NCBI GenBank assembly: GCA_037447655.1
Contig: JBBHKE010001856.1
Span: forward strand, 190,428-254,427
DNA from: Zygnema cylindricum
Taxonomy: Eukaryota > Streptophyta > Zygnematophyceae > Zygnematales > Zygnemataceae
DNA length: 64,000 nt
Direction: 5' to 3'
A model generated the notes under the pieces. The model did not search any database, was not told where the DNA came from, and saw only the letters and a list, made by a program, of their open reading frames with translations. A program made the position numbers and the translations under genes. Below are positions 11,139-23,047 of the stretch, piece by piece (position 1 is the stretch's first letter; every line of letters begins with the position of its first letter).

Positions 11139-11216
11139 TTTTTCTTGCTGTCTTTTGCTACTTCTCCTTCCCCCCTCAAAATCAGAGGCCGGAATAGATG
11201 GTTCTCGTGGATTCTT

Positions 11217-12053
11217 TCAAACAAACTCGGCTTCTCCCCTATCCCTAGATTCCGAATCAATTTCCACCACGTCTTCCGCTTCGGGTAGAGTTGTCACTAC
11301 AGTTTCCACAACCAAGTTTTTTTTGGTGTGATTTGTACCTGCAAGAATGTCATCTTCTCTAAAACCTGGATAGTTAGGAAGCTCAAAGTAACCGGAATTT
11401 TCTGACTCAAATCTGATTTTTACTGACTTTGTATATTTGAAAGGATCCACAGACTTTCCTTCATCCATAACTACTAGATGCTTTACTAAGATTATATCTT
11501 CCCTTTTTAGATCATAAACTCTATATCCTTTAACATCCTCATCATATCCTAATAAGTATCCCGGTTTTCCTTTACGATCTAGCTTCTAATCAGACCGATC
11601 TGTATCTAGACTGAATACTTGACTGCCGAAAACCTTTAAGTGAGATAATTATGGTTTCTAGCCAGTCCATCTCTAATAAGGTGTTTGATCTTTTATAGCT
11701 GAAGTAAGAACTCTTTTTTTGAGGTAATTAGCACAGTTCATTGCTTCAGCCCAAAACCTTTTTCGTATCTTCTTATGTGACAACATACTTCTAGCACTAT
11801 CACTTAGTGTTCTATTTAACCTTTCAGCTTCCCCATTCTGTTCCAGGTTTTTTGGAATTGTCTTTTGGTGTTGAACCCCATCTTCCCTCAGAAAATCCTC
11901 AAACTGGTTAGAAGTATACTCTTCACCATTGTCACTCCTTATTCTCTTGATTGGAGTTTCATAGACTTTTTCGCTCCATGCTTTATATTGTCTAATACAA
12001 TCTTGAGCTTCGACTTGTTTTTCGAAAAATACACTCGGGAATACCGAGACCAA
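11217..12053 (-). pseudogene. Copia-C (truncated copy) integrase
   Basis: Minus-strand frames 11673-12053 and 11217-11468 match the integrase and following linker of the full copia-C. Visible motifs are IKRIRSDNGEEYTS (catalytic Asp, with GG changed to GE), EQNGEAERLNRTLSDSARSML (catalytic Glu) and AEAMNCANYLKKR. The first core Asp region, near 12100, is broken by indels. Confidence 0.83.
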
Positions 12054-12306
12054 TCATCAGTGATAGTCATCATAAATCTCTTCTCCCGGGTGAGGGCACT
12101 TTAGCCGGTCCCCAAATATTTGTGTGTACTAGATCTATAATTTTTTCTCCCTTATAGATGGCAGTTTTAGGAAAGGGTTATCTGTGTGATTAACCTTGAG
12201 CACATCCACTACAATCCTTATATTATCACTCTCATTGAACTTAATCCCTTCCACCACTCCCATCTTTTTCATCTCTCTTAACTTGTCTAGATTCACATGC
12301 CCAAGC

Positions 12307-13566
12307 CTATTGCCACATCATAATATCATGAACACCAGCATAATAGAGTTTCTTCGTTTCATTACTTAAAACAAGCCTAAACATCCCATGGCTACCTTTC
12401 TCAACAATGAAATAGACATCCTCCTCAAAACTAGCAATAAAGACTCCTTCCTTGGTGCTAGTAAAAAAACCCTTATCATCTAATACAGATGTAGAGATGA
12501 GGTTTTTGTTCAGCTCCGGCATAAACAATACATCGTAGAATGTTACTATGGATGTCATTCCTTCTACTAACACTTTGAAATCTACCGATCCTACAAGAGT
12601 AGTGGTAACTATCCTCCCATCACCGTACTCTATCTCTACACTGGGAATATATCTTATCTTAGTGAACAGGTGCCTATCTTTACACATGTGAATGGAGGCA
12701 CCTAAATCTACAATCCAACTTGATTCACCTTTCAATCCACCGTAAGCACATTTCTGCCTTCGTGGAATTTCGACCTCGTTTTTCGCCTCCAACTCCTCAT
12801 CTAAAAGGAGCTCATCGTCCTCGTCCTCGGAATCCGCCTCATGTACCTGTGTCACAAGGGCCTTTTTCTTTCCTCTCGGGGTACCAATGGTGTGCCCCTC
12901 CTTTAACCAAAGCTTGGTTAGCTTAGTGCACTCTGCCATATAGTGCCCAAGTTTCATAAAAAAATGACATAAACCTTTGGGAGCCCTTGGTTCGAACTCG
13001 TCGGTCTGATTTTTCTGCTCCCTCCCCCCATAGTTTCCGACTGGTTTCCAGGAAACCTTGTTCCTCCAATCGGTCGCAGTTGCTAAGGCTTGGCCACTCT
13101 TTCCTCTCTTTCGGATCTTAATCATATTCTTCCGAACGAGAATCATCCCTACCACTAAGTTCCATATCCACTTTGAGTCTGGCAAGTCCTACACAAGGTT
13201 GACTATGTTCTCGAACTCATCGGATAACTTCATCAGTAAACAGTTAACCTTTTGTTTTTCACTAAAATCTTTTCCCGCACTCTATAGCTCCATGAAGAGT
13301 GTAGCAAGCTCATTGCAAAAATCCAGCATCTTTCCCCCTTTGCACACATACTCCTTAACTTTCTCATCAGCCAACTGTTGTTGCTGAATCGTACCACTTC
13401 GGTACATCTCTATGAGAACCATCCAAAGATCGGATGCCTTTTCTACCTGCAAATGAGGGTATGGAAGTCCTTGAGTGAGATGGCGTAGGATAAAGTGCTT
13501 TGCCGCCATATTGTTGAAGTCCCTGATTTCAGTATCATTCTCCTCGTTCCTCGAAATAGGTGACAT
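12307..13566 (-). pseudogene. Copia-C (truncated copy) gag-protease
   Basis: Frame 13282-13566 is the gag core (NNMAAKHFILRHLTQGL, SGTIQQQQLADEKV). Frame 12307-13185 contains the zinc knuckle remnant CHFFMKLGHYMAECTKL, with the second Cys replaced by Phe, then the protease site WIVDLGASIHMC, where DSG is changed to DLG. The order matches the full copy at 40635-42266. Frameshifts separate the pieces. Confidence 0.83.
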
Positions 13567-13844
13567 GAATGCCGAACCAGTTGCTATTGGTGTGGTCGCC
13601 TCTTCTCCTTTCTTTTGTCCACCACCTCCCTTACTTTGTTTCCTCCGTTGAAGGTGGATCCTCTTTCCTAGTGAATCTACTTCCTCAAAACCCTAGAGGA
13701 ATTCCTAGACTTGATAAACGCCCTAACCGTCCACTCACTATCCCCCAAAATATTTTTTCACATAGAGCTCTAATCATCATACTTTCTTAGGATATGAAGC
13801 TAGTTCCATTAAAGATTGGTACCCTATAGGGTGGTCCCATAACC

Positions 13845-14889
13845 TGAAACTCAGAGACCTCCATAAGTCCTCAGAGTGGACAGCTTCTAAGAAGCCTCTA
13901 GGATAACCCTGACCCCTTTGTGTTTCAGCAAAAACAACTGCCACCTTGGCAGACAATAACTCGGACTAACTTCACCCTTATGAAGGCAAGACTCCCATGA
14001 GTCGATAGCTAAAAGAATCTCTGAATTTGCTCCCCTGAGCAGTAACTTATGGAGGGTCAAAGTTGACCTTTTGTACAGAAACTCTCTAGGAGAGAGGGTC
14101 CTATCTCCTAATTTTTCTAAGTCCTATCCCTCTCAAAGACTCTATCTACTAATGTAAAGAGCTAATTATAATACAGTTCTGTACACAAAAGTACAGCTGT
14201 CGGTGTACTTTTTGTACGGACACTTGACGACATGGCCTAAATGTCGACACGTGGTATGTCCGGATTCGCTCCTTTAATCCTCGAAGATGTCGCGATCCAA
14301 TGTAATTCCGCCACGTGTCATCCGATGTGGCGATGACCACAAACCGCCGAATTCCTCTTCCGTGATCTCGACATTAATTCCGGCCGTCTGATTAAATTCA
14401 TATTTAATCGTAGCCGTAATAAATACATTTGCGGTATTCTTTTCATCAAAGAAATAAATTCGCGGTATTGGTTTCTTATCCGCACCGCAATCGGTACTTT
14501 TACATTAATGGATATATGTCTCCCGTAAAAAGTTATAGTTAAATGAATTATCCTACTTGATAATGTTTAATTAAATTTCAAACCCTATAATACGTAACAC
14601 TAGTTAAAGACTTAATGGCTAAGGCTACTGGCTACCGGCTGTTTGCCGGCCGGTCGGTACCAGGATTAAATCCTGTGGCCGGCACATACCTTTTAGTAAA
14701 TAAACCCCTAACTAATATATATTTCTCGTAAACTTCTGGTAGCCATGGCCCTAGCTCCCTCTCCAATTTCTCAGTGACTGCGACAAGTTTAAGAGTTGGA
14801 GAGAGAAGTTAGAGGTAGACTGCCTCGGCTTCTTTCTATATTTCTATTTAGACTTAGAGAATACTTTAAATGGACCATTAATTTCTACA
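13845..14889 (-). repeat. Copia-C LTR (5' LTR of the truncated copy)
   Basis: This 1045-bp segment begins TGAAACTC and ends TTTCTACA on the + strand. It aligns along its length with 36992-38020 and 42373-43400 but is much more diverged. The sequence outside the gag-proximal end, GGTGGTCCCATAACC (13830-13844), corresponds to the primer-binding site of the full copy with one change. Confidence 0.85.
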
Positions 14890-15059
14890 ATTACAACCGA
14901 TAACTTCCGCTAAGTTGTCCTCTTTTTAAGAGGCCACTCCCCCCTACTCGAGAAACCCTCGCTTGTGAAATGTGATTATTTCTTCTTTCTCTCCCCCCCT
15001 CAGGCTGGAAAGTTGCTTGCAATGGAAACAATTGAGGAGCTTGAAGGTAACTATCTCGA

Positions 15060-16110
15060 GATACTAAAGACTGGGGACTAAAAAATGTAAGAGCATGCTT
15101 CAAAACCCATGTGAATGCATTTAAGTTCACTATTTGTCTTATTAAGCTGCACCTCTCGAGGTCTAAAATACCTGGTGCAGTTGTGGTGTCTGGATGGAAT
15201 CCCATGGCATGTTGTTGTTCTGCAATTGTTGGTGTTGTCGAGATTCCCGCTTCACCATCGAATATATTCGAGCTGCTCATTTCCGATATGCATGGCTGTG
15301 CGGAAAAGAAACCAAGGTTCGAAGTGCTCGGTGTGGAAATCCTGGCTTGTTACACCAGAAGAAAGGGGACCGGTCAGTTTTTGTCACGGGCATCGCCATT
15401 TGCTTTTTTCCCAAGGATTTGCTGCATATAGATTTGGGGGTGCAGGATTTAACTTTCTAAAAGTTGCTTGAGGACGAGAAGCGAGATCAAATTTGTCCAA
15501 AAAGCTCTAACTCTGTGAGCCCGGGATCCCATCTGTGCTGCATCGAAGACTAATGGAGCTCCTAAGATATGGGTGACCTGGTTCCTGCTATCGGCAATAT
15601 GTTCTCGTCGATTATCTCTCGGGTGGACATTTTCCAAAACGTACCCCACTAGTTTGTTCCGGAGTTGTTGTAACCATGAGATTAACTGTATCATTTTGAA
15701 AAAATGTTATACTTTTGCTGTCCTTATGCCCTTTTCCTTGTCATCCTAGGGAGTATCCTTGACAGGGCCATCGCGCCACTACCAGATCTACCCTTCCCAG
15801 ACTAGCTAAATGATAGGTCAATATGTTACCCACATTCTGGGGAAGACTCCGGGGAGCTTTGGAAATTTCGGAGATGGGTAGCTTCGAGGATATAGTTGGT
15901 GAAGTTGTTGCAAGCGGTGTTTGCTGACTGCTCGGGCTTTGAGGGATATCTCCACACCTGCATAAGCTTCCACTTTGTATGCTGCTTTGAAAATTGCTTC
16001 CAAATCAGAATTTATTCCCGAAAATAGAGATAAAGTCCTAAGTCTTGAATTAGGAATCATCAATGACCCCGCTTGTCGGTTGAGCTTCTTACTTTTGGAC
16101 ATGATCTTCG
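15060..16110 (-). pseudogene. Cytosine-5 DNA methyltransferase domain, old copy
   Basis: Read on the minus strand, motifs occur in canonical C5-methyltransferase order. Motif I is LSLFSGINSDLEAIFKAAY (SAM-binding FxGI). An acidic AGVEI segment follows (motif II). Motif IV is VDLVVARWPCQGYS with the catalytic Cys codon at 15762-15764. Motif VI is YVLENV. The arginine motif VIII is GSRAHRVRAFWTNL. A target-recognition-like part has ALRTLVSF and SHAYRK, and the C-terminal part is AEQQHAMGFHPDTT. The AHRxRxFWxN block resembles the DNMT3 family. Stops occur after motif IV (TGA) and after SHAYRK, and motifs I and IV are in different frames. It is a pseudogene but clearly recognisable. Confidence 0.85.
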
Positions 16111-16129
16111 AAGATTCTAACCGAAGGTG

Positions 16130-16885
16130 TGAAACAGTTTTGTTGGGTAATATAGCTCAAAAAATTCCGATCCACTCCCCGCCAAAGTGTCGTCATTTGT
16201 AATAATCGGTCATGTTATTATTTTTCCCATCGCTTCGAAATAGGAAGTTGCTAAATCTCCTTTACTTTATCTGTGGAGCTAGCAAAAAATTTTGCTGGAT
16301 AGGAGGTCGCATATACAAGGTAAGAGTCGGACACAAGGGCATTTGTCTTCCCCCTATTCCATAAATCCAAGGGATACACCACCTATGTCTTTTCAGGGTC
16401 TTCGGGGGCCCGAACAGTAAACTGCTCTTTCCACACACTTAACTCCATAGTCAGCCTGGTCCACTGGCCATCCCCAGCAGAATTTCAAATTGCTTACCTT
16501 CCACCACCAAGAATGGGAGCTGAATTCGAACTCCCTAGCGGAATATCAAATTGCTTACCTTCACCACCAAGAATGGGAGCTGAATTCGAACTCGTTGGCC
16601 CGCATCTTCGGAAAATTCAATTTCTATTGCCTTGATGATTCCATGGACCGGCAAAGTTCCTCTGCTGACCATGCTTAGGCTAATGTTGCTCGGGAAGATT
16701 TTTGGCCTGATTACCTTAGGCATCTGCTATAATGTAGAAGTGGTGATTAGGTTTGTAAGCGCCTCAGTATTGACCACTACGTACTGATATCCTCCGTATA
16801 CGTTAAGCTTGAAGTTTCCAGTTCGGATCAGAATGAGAGCCACCAATAACGCTTTATAATCCCCATCCGTCATAGGGGTTTTTGG
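16130..16885 (-). pseudogene. Retropepsin region, old DNMT-gypsy copy
   Basis: Homologous to the protease at 27886-28419. The minus strand reads LITTST-type sequence, 'RPKIFPSNISLSMVSRGTLP' and GIIKAIEIEF, but the catalytic DTG is altered (Asn-Thr-Glu in place of Asp-Thr-Gly) by G-to-A type changes. A local tandem duplication of about 60 bp (16481-16600) repeats the QLPFLVV-coding segment. The gene is inactive. Confidence 0.75.
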
Positions 16886-18082
16886 TGTTGTCCATAGCCA
16901 TTTTCACGCATGGATTAACCCTCGGAAGCACCACATACTACCCCAAAAACAGCCTAATCTGAGTCCACTAAGATCCCTACAGAATAACCAAAACAGACTC
17001 AAACTTCAAAAATGATAGTTTCTAGGCCACTTAGTATTCCCTCAAAATATCATTTAAAAATACCGAACAAAATGATCCCATCACTCATTCAAAGTTGTAG
17101 AAAAACAGTTTGCCAGAACTTTGATAAATATGACCAACTTCACAATGAAGTCCCAAGCAAACCAGAAATACAATAGATCTGCAAATTTTTCAAAATATTA
17201 CCAATACAAATAGGAACACACACGGAAAATTTTAAATAATTCTGCCTATACAATTGAGAGCAATCCTCAGTTAAAAATTACCAAAAAGGAGCAAAAACAG
17301 TTTTTGTCCAAAAAGTTCCTAAATCCGAAAAATGACTAAGTCCTACAAATATACACTAGAGCTCACAAGTGACTGTACGGAGGCATGCCAGCCATACGTT
17401 ATATATCAACTACCTCTATTAATTTTAGTATACCTGAATAGTTCGTGATATGTTAGAATGAATAGATCTACACTAATAATCAATACACATAAGAAAAAAC
17501 ATTGTTGTAAATATTTACAAAACTTACGAATTACGTCAAACGAATCTAGGCCGTCCAAAGTAAATTTCATGTGATGGACGCGATTTCGCGTCTCTCACCA
17601 AAATGACCAAACTGACGGCGCCGCCGTCCGTAGCTCTTTTTCGTCATCCTTGATGTCATGTAGCGTGGTTACAAAAATCCACTTGACAAAATGACGTCAT
17701 CTCATCCAAATTAATCCGTACCGACGGCATCTTTTTTCCATAAATGCCGCTCACGCCACTTTCACTTTGAAATCCGTTCGTCATCGTTTTGATTTATACC
17801 TTCGGCGTACCTTTTCAAAACATTCCAAATCGGATCGCTTCGTGATCCGGCGTACATTTGACTTACACATTCCATTCTTTTTCTTCTGCTTATTCGCGAC
17901 ACTCAAATAGTTCCGTACGTCCAAAAAAAAGGTAGTACCGTTACTCCCTAATCCGCAAATCAATTCAAACCTCCACAGGAAATCCAAATAGCATACGCAC
18001 TAAAATTGTGTCAAGTACTTAAGAAACATTGTGTATGCACGAAACGTCGCGTACGCACGAAACTAACTTTTCAAAAACAACA
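16886..18082 (-). repeat. Solo LTR-D inserted in the old DNMT-gypsy copy
   Basis: A 1197-bp segment begins TGTTGTCC and ends AAAACAACA on the + strand (TG...CA with short inverted ends). It interrupts homology between the old and young DNMT-gypsy copies. TTTGG precedes it and TTTGT follows, a near-match 5-bp duplication. The same sequence begins at 63078 next to a tRNA-Met-like primer site, which sets its sense strand as minus. No internal region is attached. Confidence 0.85.
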
Positions 18083-18479
18083 TTTGTTTCTCCGAATAAA
18101 AAGACGGTTCTCGGCTGATTTCCCCAAGCTAATTTTTCTCTCCCCGAGTGTATTTCCTCTCTTAGTGACTGAATGAGGATTTCTTCGGGCAGATTGTGGG
18201 ACGAGGCTAAGGTTTTGACGTGCGTGAGTGCGTAGGGCATAAAGTGCCTTACTAACATGACAACGGGTTTAGAGGAAGGAGGTGGAGTTCTAGGCGATGA
18301 AATTGTGGAACTTGGTTCCTCCTATTTCTTTGGTTCCCCCCCTTTCTTCCTCATAGTTAGCGTCAGTATCTTCAACGTTCCCCCCTTTTCTTCCTCACTA
18401 TTAGCGTCAATATCTTCTACGGGAGCAGTTCAGGGAGTGTCGTGTTCTAGGCGTTCTTCCATGTAATTTTCAAACTAGT

Positions 18480-18545
18480 CTTGATTGCTCTCTCTCTCTC
18501 TCTCCAGGGATTCGTTCTCTCTCTCCAGGGATTCGTTCCCCCGCA
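18480..18545. repeat. CT-rich microsatellite and 21-bp tandem
   Basis: A TCTCTC run is followed by two or more copies of a CTCTCTCCAGGGATTCGTT unit. It lies inside the old DNMT-gypsy copy where the younger copy has no such repeat, so it is a local expansion. Confidence 0.7.
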
Positions 18546-18759
18546 GTTGCTTCTTTGCTTGATAATTCTTGCAACCAGGAGGCAATTTCTGTTTAGTTGG
18601 GAGAGATGGTAGGTGAGTTAGTTTGAGTCTGAGACTCATGTTACTGTTTAGGCTGATTGCCTTGGGGGTGAAGGATAGAGGTCCCATGACTTTCCGGTTA
18701 TGATATATCAGGTCCATTTGCTACTTGTCCTTCCTTTGCTCCGAGGTGGAAGCACGAAG

Positions 18760-20640
18760 TTATCGGCGGGTATCTCCCACCCCCACATTCCAAGCTTTGG
18801 ACAAAAAGGTGCGTGCATGGTGGGCTTTTGGGGGTTCGAAATCCCAACCCATTACGTCATCATCATCCTCACCCACTGTAGTTTGCTCTTCAAGCTCTGC
18901 AATATTTTGTAATAACTCGTGTTTTTGTTTTTGGAGTCTTTTTGTTGTAGTGAGAGGAGGAGCCCTTGATGGCGATCCTAAGCAGAGGGCAGCCAGTTTT
19001 GCTGCCATTGCAGCCAATTGTTGACTTTGCTATTGGATGATCCTTTTTGGTGTAAGCATTGGCAGAATGACCGATGTCTTTTACGATTCCTTTGGTGTAG
19101 ACAGGACACGACGACCCCAAAGGTATAGGAGTTGAAGTGGGAGAGGATTTACTGCAATTTCTCCTTGACAGGTGAAAAGGCAAATTGCATCATTTCTTTT
19201 AGGACTACGTTTTGGCGAAAACACAGTTCCTCCCGGTGTCCCATGAAACCACGAGGGGCACTTTTCGAGCCTTTGGTGGTGAATTTTCCCCTAAACTCAT
19301 TTGACACTTGTGCATCATCGAATTTGGGAAGCTTAATTTGCATCAGCTGAGATTGGGATATCTTTGCGGTTTAGGCCCGAGGAGTTGAGCGGTAAGTTTC
19401 TTTATTCACTGAGGTTCTTCCTCCTCCCCCCTCTCCTTGTTTTTGTTCCATCTGTTTTCGAGTCCTCTCAACATGTTTCTTCTCAAATTCCTTTTGTTTG
19501 ATGGCGAGTTCACGTTTGAGTTTCATTGGGCAGCGTTTCCACCCATGGCCGGTTTGTTAACAATTTAGGCAATTATACAAAAATACTTTGTCATCTGCCC
19601 CCATTGTAGGTTCTGACCCGTTATCACCTATTTTCCCTTAAGCTTATGCAAAGCTAAGAGTTGAGCCTGTTTCTCATCGTTCAAGGATGTCTCCTTGGTG
19701 AATGTTGCAAAGTTCTGCCCCCATTGCAAGTTATGACCCACTATCACGTGTTTCCCCTTGAGCTTCGGCAAAGCTTAGAGTTTAGCCTATCCGTCATCGT
19801 TCAAGGACGTCTCCCCACTGAATCCCGCAAAGTTTGCTCTGGCCTTGCCAGTGACTGTTTTTTCACTAGCCTCACTGTGGACAAAGTGATCATACAACTT
19901 CATAGCAACCATGGAAATGTCTTTGGCAAAGGGGTTGATATCGTAGATCGCTTAACTTGCAAAATAATTATCTGGGGCAGCTTGCCCTGGTTGTCTGAAG
20001 AATTGCGGATAGCAATTAAGTATTTAGTAGCCATGGCTGGAAGATTTTTTGTGGAGAGTTTGAGTATTTAGTAGCCATGGCTGGGAGATTTTTTGTGGAG
20101 AGTTTGATTTTCTGGCATAAATTGGAAAGGCGGTTGAAGAGAGTTTGTGGAGTTTTGTTCTTCAAGCATTTGAAGTCTTTCAACTCTTTGATAGCAGACT
20201 CGGTTCTCTCGGTGTGGAGAAGTCTCCATGCTTTGAGAAGAGTGGAGCAAGGTGTTAGATTGGCCACCATCCGTGTGTCTGCCTGGTCGGCCCGTGTCGC
20301 GTGCAACAGATTCACCATGGCGCGCCCTTGTCCTCGCAATTCATATCGTCCGTGAAGGTAGTAGTTACAGGGGCGGCCGCAGCTATAGCCAGATCAGCCT
20401 TGGCTTGCACCAGAACTGCATCTAAAACTGGATTTGTGACTTTGATGATGGGGGGCATCAAGGCGTGCTGCCTCTCTTGTAATCTGCCAAAGAGCCTCTA
20501 GAAAGGTAATTGACCATCATGGGAAAAAGGGTGGTATCGAAGTCATCCGGAATGACTCCTCCCCTGTACTTGTTGATTTTCGATTGAGTGAAGGATTTCC
20601 ACAACAGTTCGAAACCTGTAAATATTCGTTTATCCCCCAT
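18760..20640 (-). pseudogene. Gag of the old DNMT-gypsy copy
   Basis: Pieces match the gag of the younger copy: KRIFTGFELLWKSFTQSKINKYRGG (20640 downward), LFNRLSNLCQKIKLSTK (about 20100) and a zinc knuckle reading CLNC-stop-QTGHGWKRC at about 19540-19580. The knuckle keeps the His that is Gln in the younger copy. The coiled-coil-like LQKQKHELLQNIAELEEQ lies near 18930. Two local tandem duplications (120 bp at 19595-19834 and 44 bp at 20021-20108) and numerous stops break it. Confidence 0.78.
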
Positions 20641-21661
20641 CTCTTTCTCCTCCTCTGAAAGGTTGGTGAATTCAGGGGAGTGTGGCTGAGCTCGACTGAC
20701 GAACTAAACCGGGGAGATGATTCGTGAGTCTTCTTTTTTCGAAGCAAATACCGCCTACTTCTCCAATATGAGCAGCTTGGGAAGCGGTCAATCCCTCCCC
20801 CCACTGAAGAATTGTGTGTTGCCAAAAATATAGTTGGAGGGTATGTATCCACAACAGGTATTGTCTCGGTTCACATAGGTGCGGAGGGTTTTCGGGTCCA
20901 ACAACTTCTTCTGTCTGGTGGAATTAGCAAATTGGGTTGTTTGGAGGAGTACCCCAGGAAGAGGAAGACGAAGGAGAAGGCCAAAGTCCTTGCTTGGGAT
21001 ACTGGGTATGTCCTCTAGTAGTACGTCATGATAGAGATGTAGGAGGACGTTCAGAACTAGAAGATGGGAAACGACAGTGAGGTGGAGAATAGGCAAGGAT
21101 AGTGGTTCCAGGAGGGGTGGAGGTAATAGAGGGTCCAGCCACTAGCTCGGTGAGTGTTCCGGGAATTTTTTGGGGGACTATTATATGTCCCGCAGATTGA
21201 GAGAAAGGAATTGGATGAGGAGAAGAGGGAGGATCGGGATATTTTTTCGGCGTTGACGAAGGCGGAGTGGGCTCTCTCTAAAGAATGTGAAACCTTTCGT
21301 CCGGTCGCAATTCCAACAAAGCCTCCATGGCTGAGGAGATCTCCACCGATACAAAAATAGGAAGCTCTTGAGATACGATAGCAAATGCAAAAGGTTGATC
21401 TGCACCCAAACCCTTTCCATTAGTTTCTGCGATCCCCCCTATTTCTCGCTCAACAAGAAGTTATTGTCGATTTCTTGGTGGAGTCTTTTTTGGGCTGAGT
21501 TATGGGGGAAGCAACGGTTTCCCGAATTGGCTCTTCGAAATAAGGATTTATTATTGGCAAAGTGGAAACGTGCCTACTAAAAAGCCCTCCGGACCTAAGC
21601 CATGCGTATTGTATCAAACGTAATTCTCATTCCCATACTTTCTTCCTTTCCTCCACTAAAG

Positions 21662-21851
21662 CTATCGAGCGTGCCTGGTAACCGAGAGGTCCAAGTTATA
21701 TGTCCAAGGAGGTGTGCATGTGAAACCTGCAATCCACCCCCAAATGCTGATGCTCCCTTGGATCCGTGATAATGCCCATCTCTGTTCATTACCCCTTCCC
21801 AGAGATATGCATAGATAGTAAGGAGGAATGGAGTGGAAAAGAAAGGTGCCT
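21662..21851 (-). repeat. Repeat A, outer copy
   Basis: A module of about 190 bp beginning CTATCGAGCGTGCC on the + strand. It is about 90% identical by eye to 23048-23244. It lies outside the left B repeat and immediately inside the target-site border, so it forms the 3' terminus of the inserted element. Confidence 0.85.
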
Positions 21852-23047
21852 TGTACTACTCCGCTACTCCGCTGGAAGGCCACTAAATGCCACACTCCCA
21901 GCTACTCTCCAAAGAATAGGAAGGAAATGAGAGCCGTCCGATCCTTTCCGTAAAAACTCCAGACAAACCCAAAGATGACCACAAGAGTGTGCAAATAACT
22001 CCCACGCAGAAATATAGAAATAACAAATATCAGCTTTTCAGATTAAACAATATAACCTTGCCCCAGAGAATGGAATTAAAGATAGAAATGAATGATAATG
22101 GTGAAGCAAATTCACATACCCCGGAGTACAACGATGACCAAACTCAACAGAAGAAAACCTCTCCCAAAATGGTCCCGAAGAGCGGTATGAATCTCCCTCA
22201 CCCCTCCCGGTTCCACCGCAAGGATCCGACAAAACTCTTCTTAGTTTCAAACAGCGAAAGTCGAAACCGCCCAAAGAGGAGATAGTGCCAACTACCCACC
22301 CGTGCTATGGTCTCCACAAAAGACAATCCAAAACAAAGATGGCAATAGAGTCAACGACATAATGCAACCGTTCTCCAACAGAAAGATTGATTTAATTCTC
22401 TGGGGGTTTTCTCAGGAGACAGTACTGAAAAAGCAACCTGTCTCCTTCAGCCCCAAGTGCCTTATACAACCAAAGTTTGTCCTACTGCAAGTTCCAAAGT
22501 CAAAGCAATGTGACAAGCCAATCAGCGCCAGCAATTGTTATCGTACGGACATAAGACAAAACAGACTGTACTACACTCAGGGAAAAAAATTAGACGACTG
22601 GTCCCGGCTAGATTAGCGGCCGATGGTCCTTCTATCACACACAAAATGAAACAAAGTTCTGACTCGACGTGAAACCGCCTAACTTTGTCCCAACGTCATT
22701 AATGCTTTGCATGGTGGTTGGGCCTGAACTAACATCATACTGACAGCTAACAGTAAGATCTACGGGATAATCCCAATTGTTACCTGACGTTCTCTAAGGT
22801 ATCCCTATACTAGAGCTACATAGAACACACACTGTAATGGATCACACACTTTGCACCGGAATAACTCCTCAGTTCGACCTTCGTTTAAGGTGAACTAAAT
22901 TGCGTGGTGTTCCAGGATGAAAATAGAAATATATGATCCGGCTGATTGTCCTCTTCCTTCTCCATACGCTACAGTCCGTACAAAGTGGAATGAAGCCCCG
23001 AAACTCCTGGGAGTGCAAATGTGCCGAAGATGCACACGCGCTTGACA
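21852..23047 (-). repeat. Repeat B (LTR-like), 3' copy
   Basis: A segment of about 1196 bp, TGTACTACTCC...GCGCTTGACA on the + strand, matching 32947-34134 over its whole length. It has an extra 8-bp duplication (CTACTCCG) near its left end. Read in the sense direction it starts TGTCAAGCG and ends in TACA, like an LTR. The two B copies differ at a few percent of positions by eye. Confidence 0.9.

Larger units (their letters stand above)
11139..14889 (-). mobile_element. Truncated copia-C copy (5' half)
   Basis: This minus-strand segment is homologous to 39660-43400 of the full copia-C element. It contains 5' LTR, gag, protease, integrase and part of the integrase-RT linker. RT, RNase H and the 3' LTR are missing. 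Its left junction lies inside copia-B. Its right end (the LTR terminus at 14889) abuts the old methyltransferase-bearing gypsy copy. Confidence 0.88.
14890..16885 (-). mobile_element. Old DNMT-gypsy copy, segment 1 (methyltransferase and protease)
   Basis: Minus-strand remains of the 12-kb methyltransferase-bearing gypsy family, homologous to about 26470-28450 of the younger copy. The segment covers the C-terminal linker, the methyltransferase domain and the protease. Its RT and integrase side is missing: the copia-C LTR occupies that boundary. It is interrupted at 16886 by a solo LTR and continues at 18083. Confidence 0.85.
18083..21661 (-). mobile_element. Old DNMT-gypsy copy, segment 2 (gag and spacer)
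   Basis: Minus-strand continuation of segment 1, colinear with about 28450-31790 of the younger copy. It holds the protease-proximal HFMPYALTHVKTLASSHN block (18258-18180), the conserved acidic DDDDVMGWDFEPPKA block (about 18860), the zinc knuckle and gag core. It ends at CCACTAAAG (21661), the insertion point of the younger copy. The sequence to the right of that copy (34134 onward) resumes in register. Confidence 0.85.

Noticed and set aside
21000-21850. Simple 3' LTR beginning at 21662 (A plus B as one LTR)
   Set aside because: Not accepted as the only model, because the 5' repeats of both the young and old copies end in B followed by the leader with no A. It is kept as an alternative.
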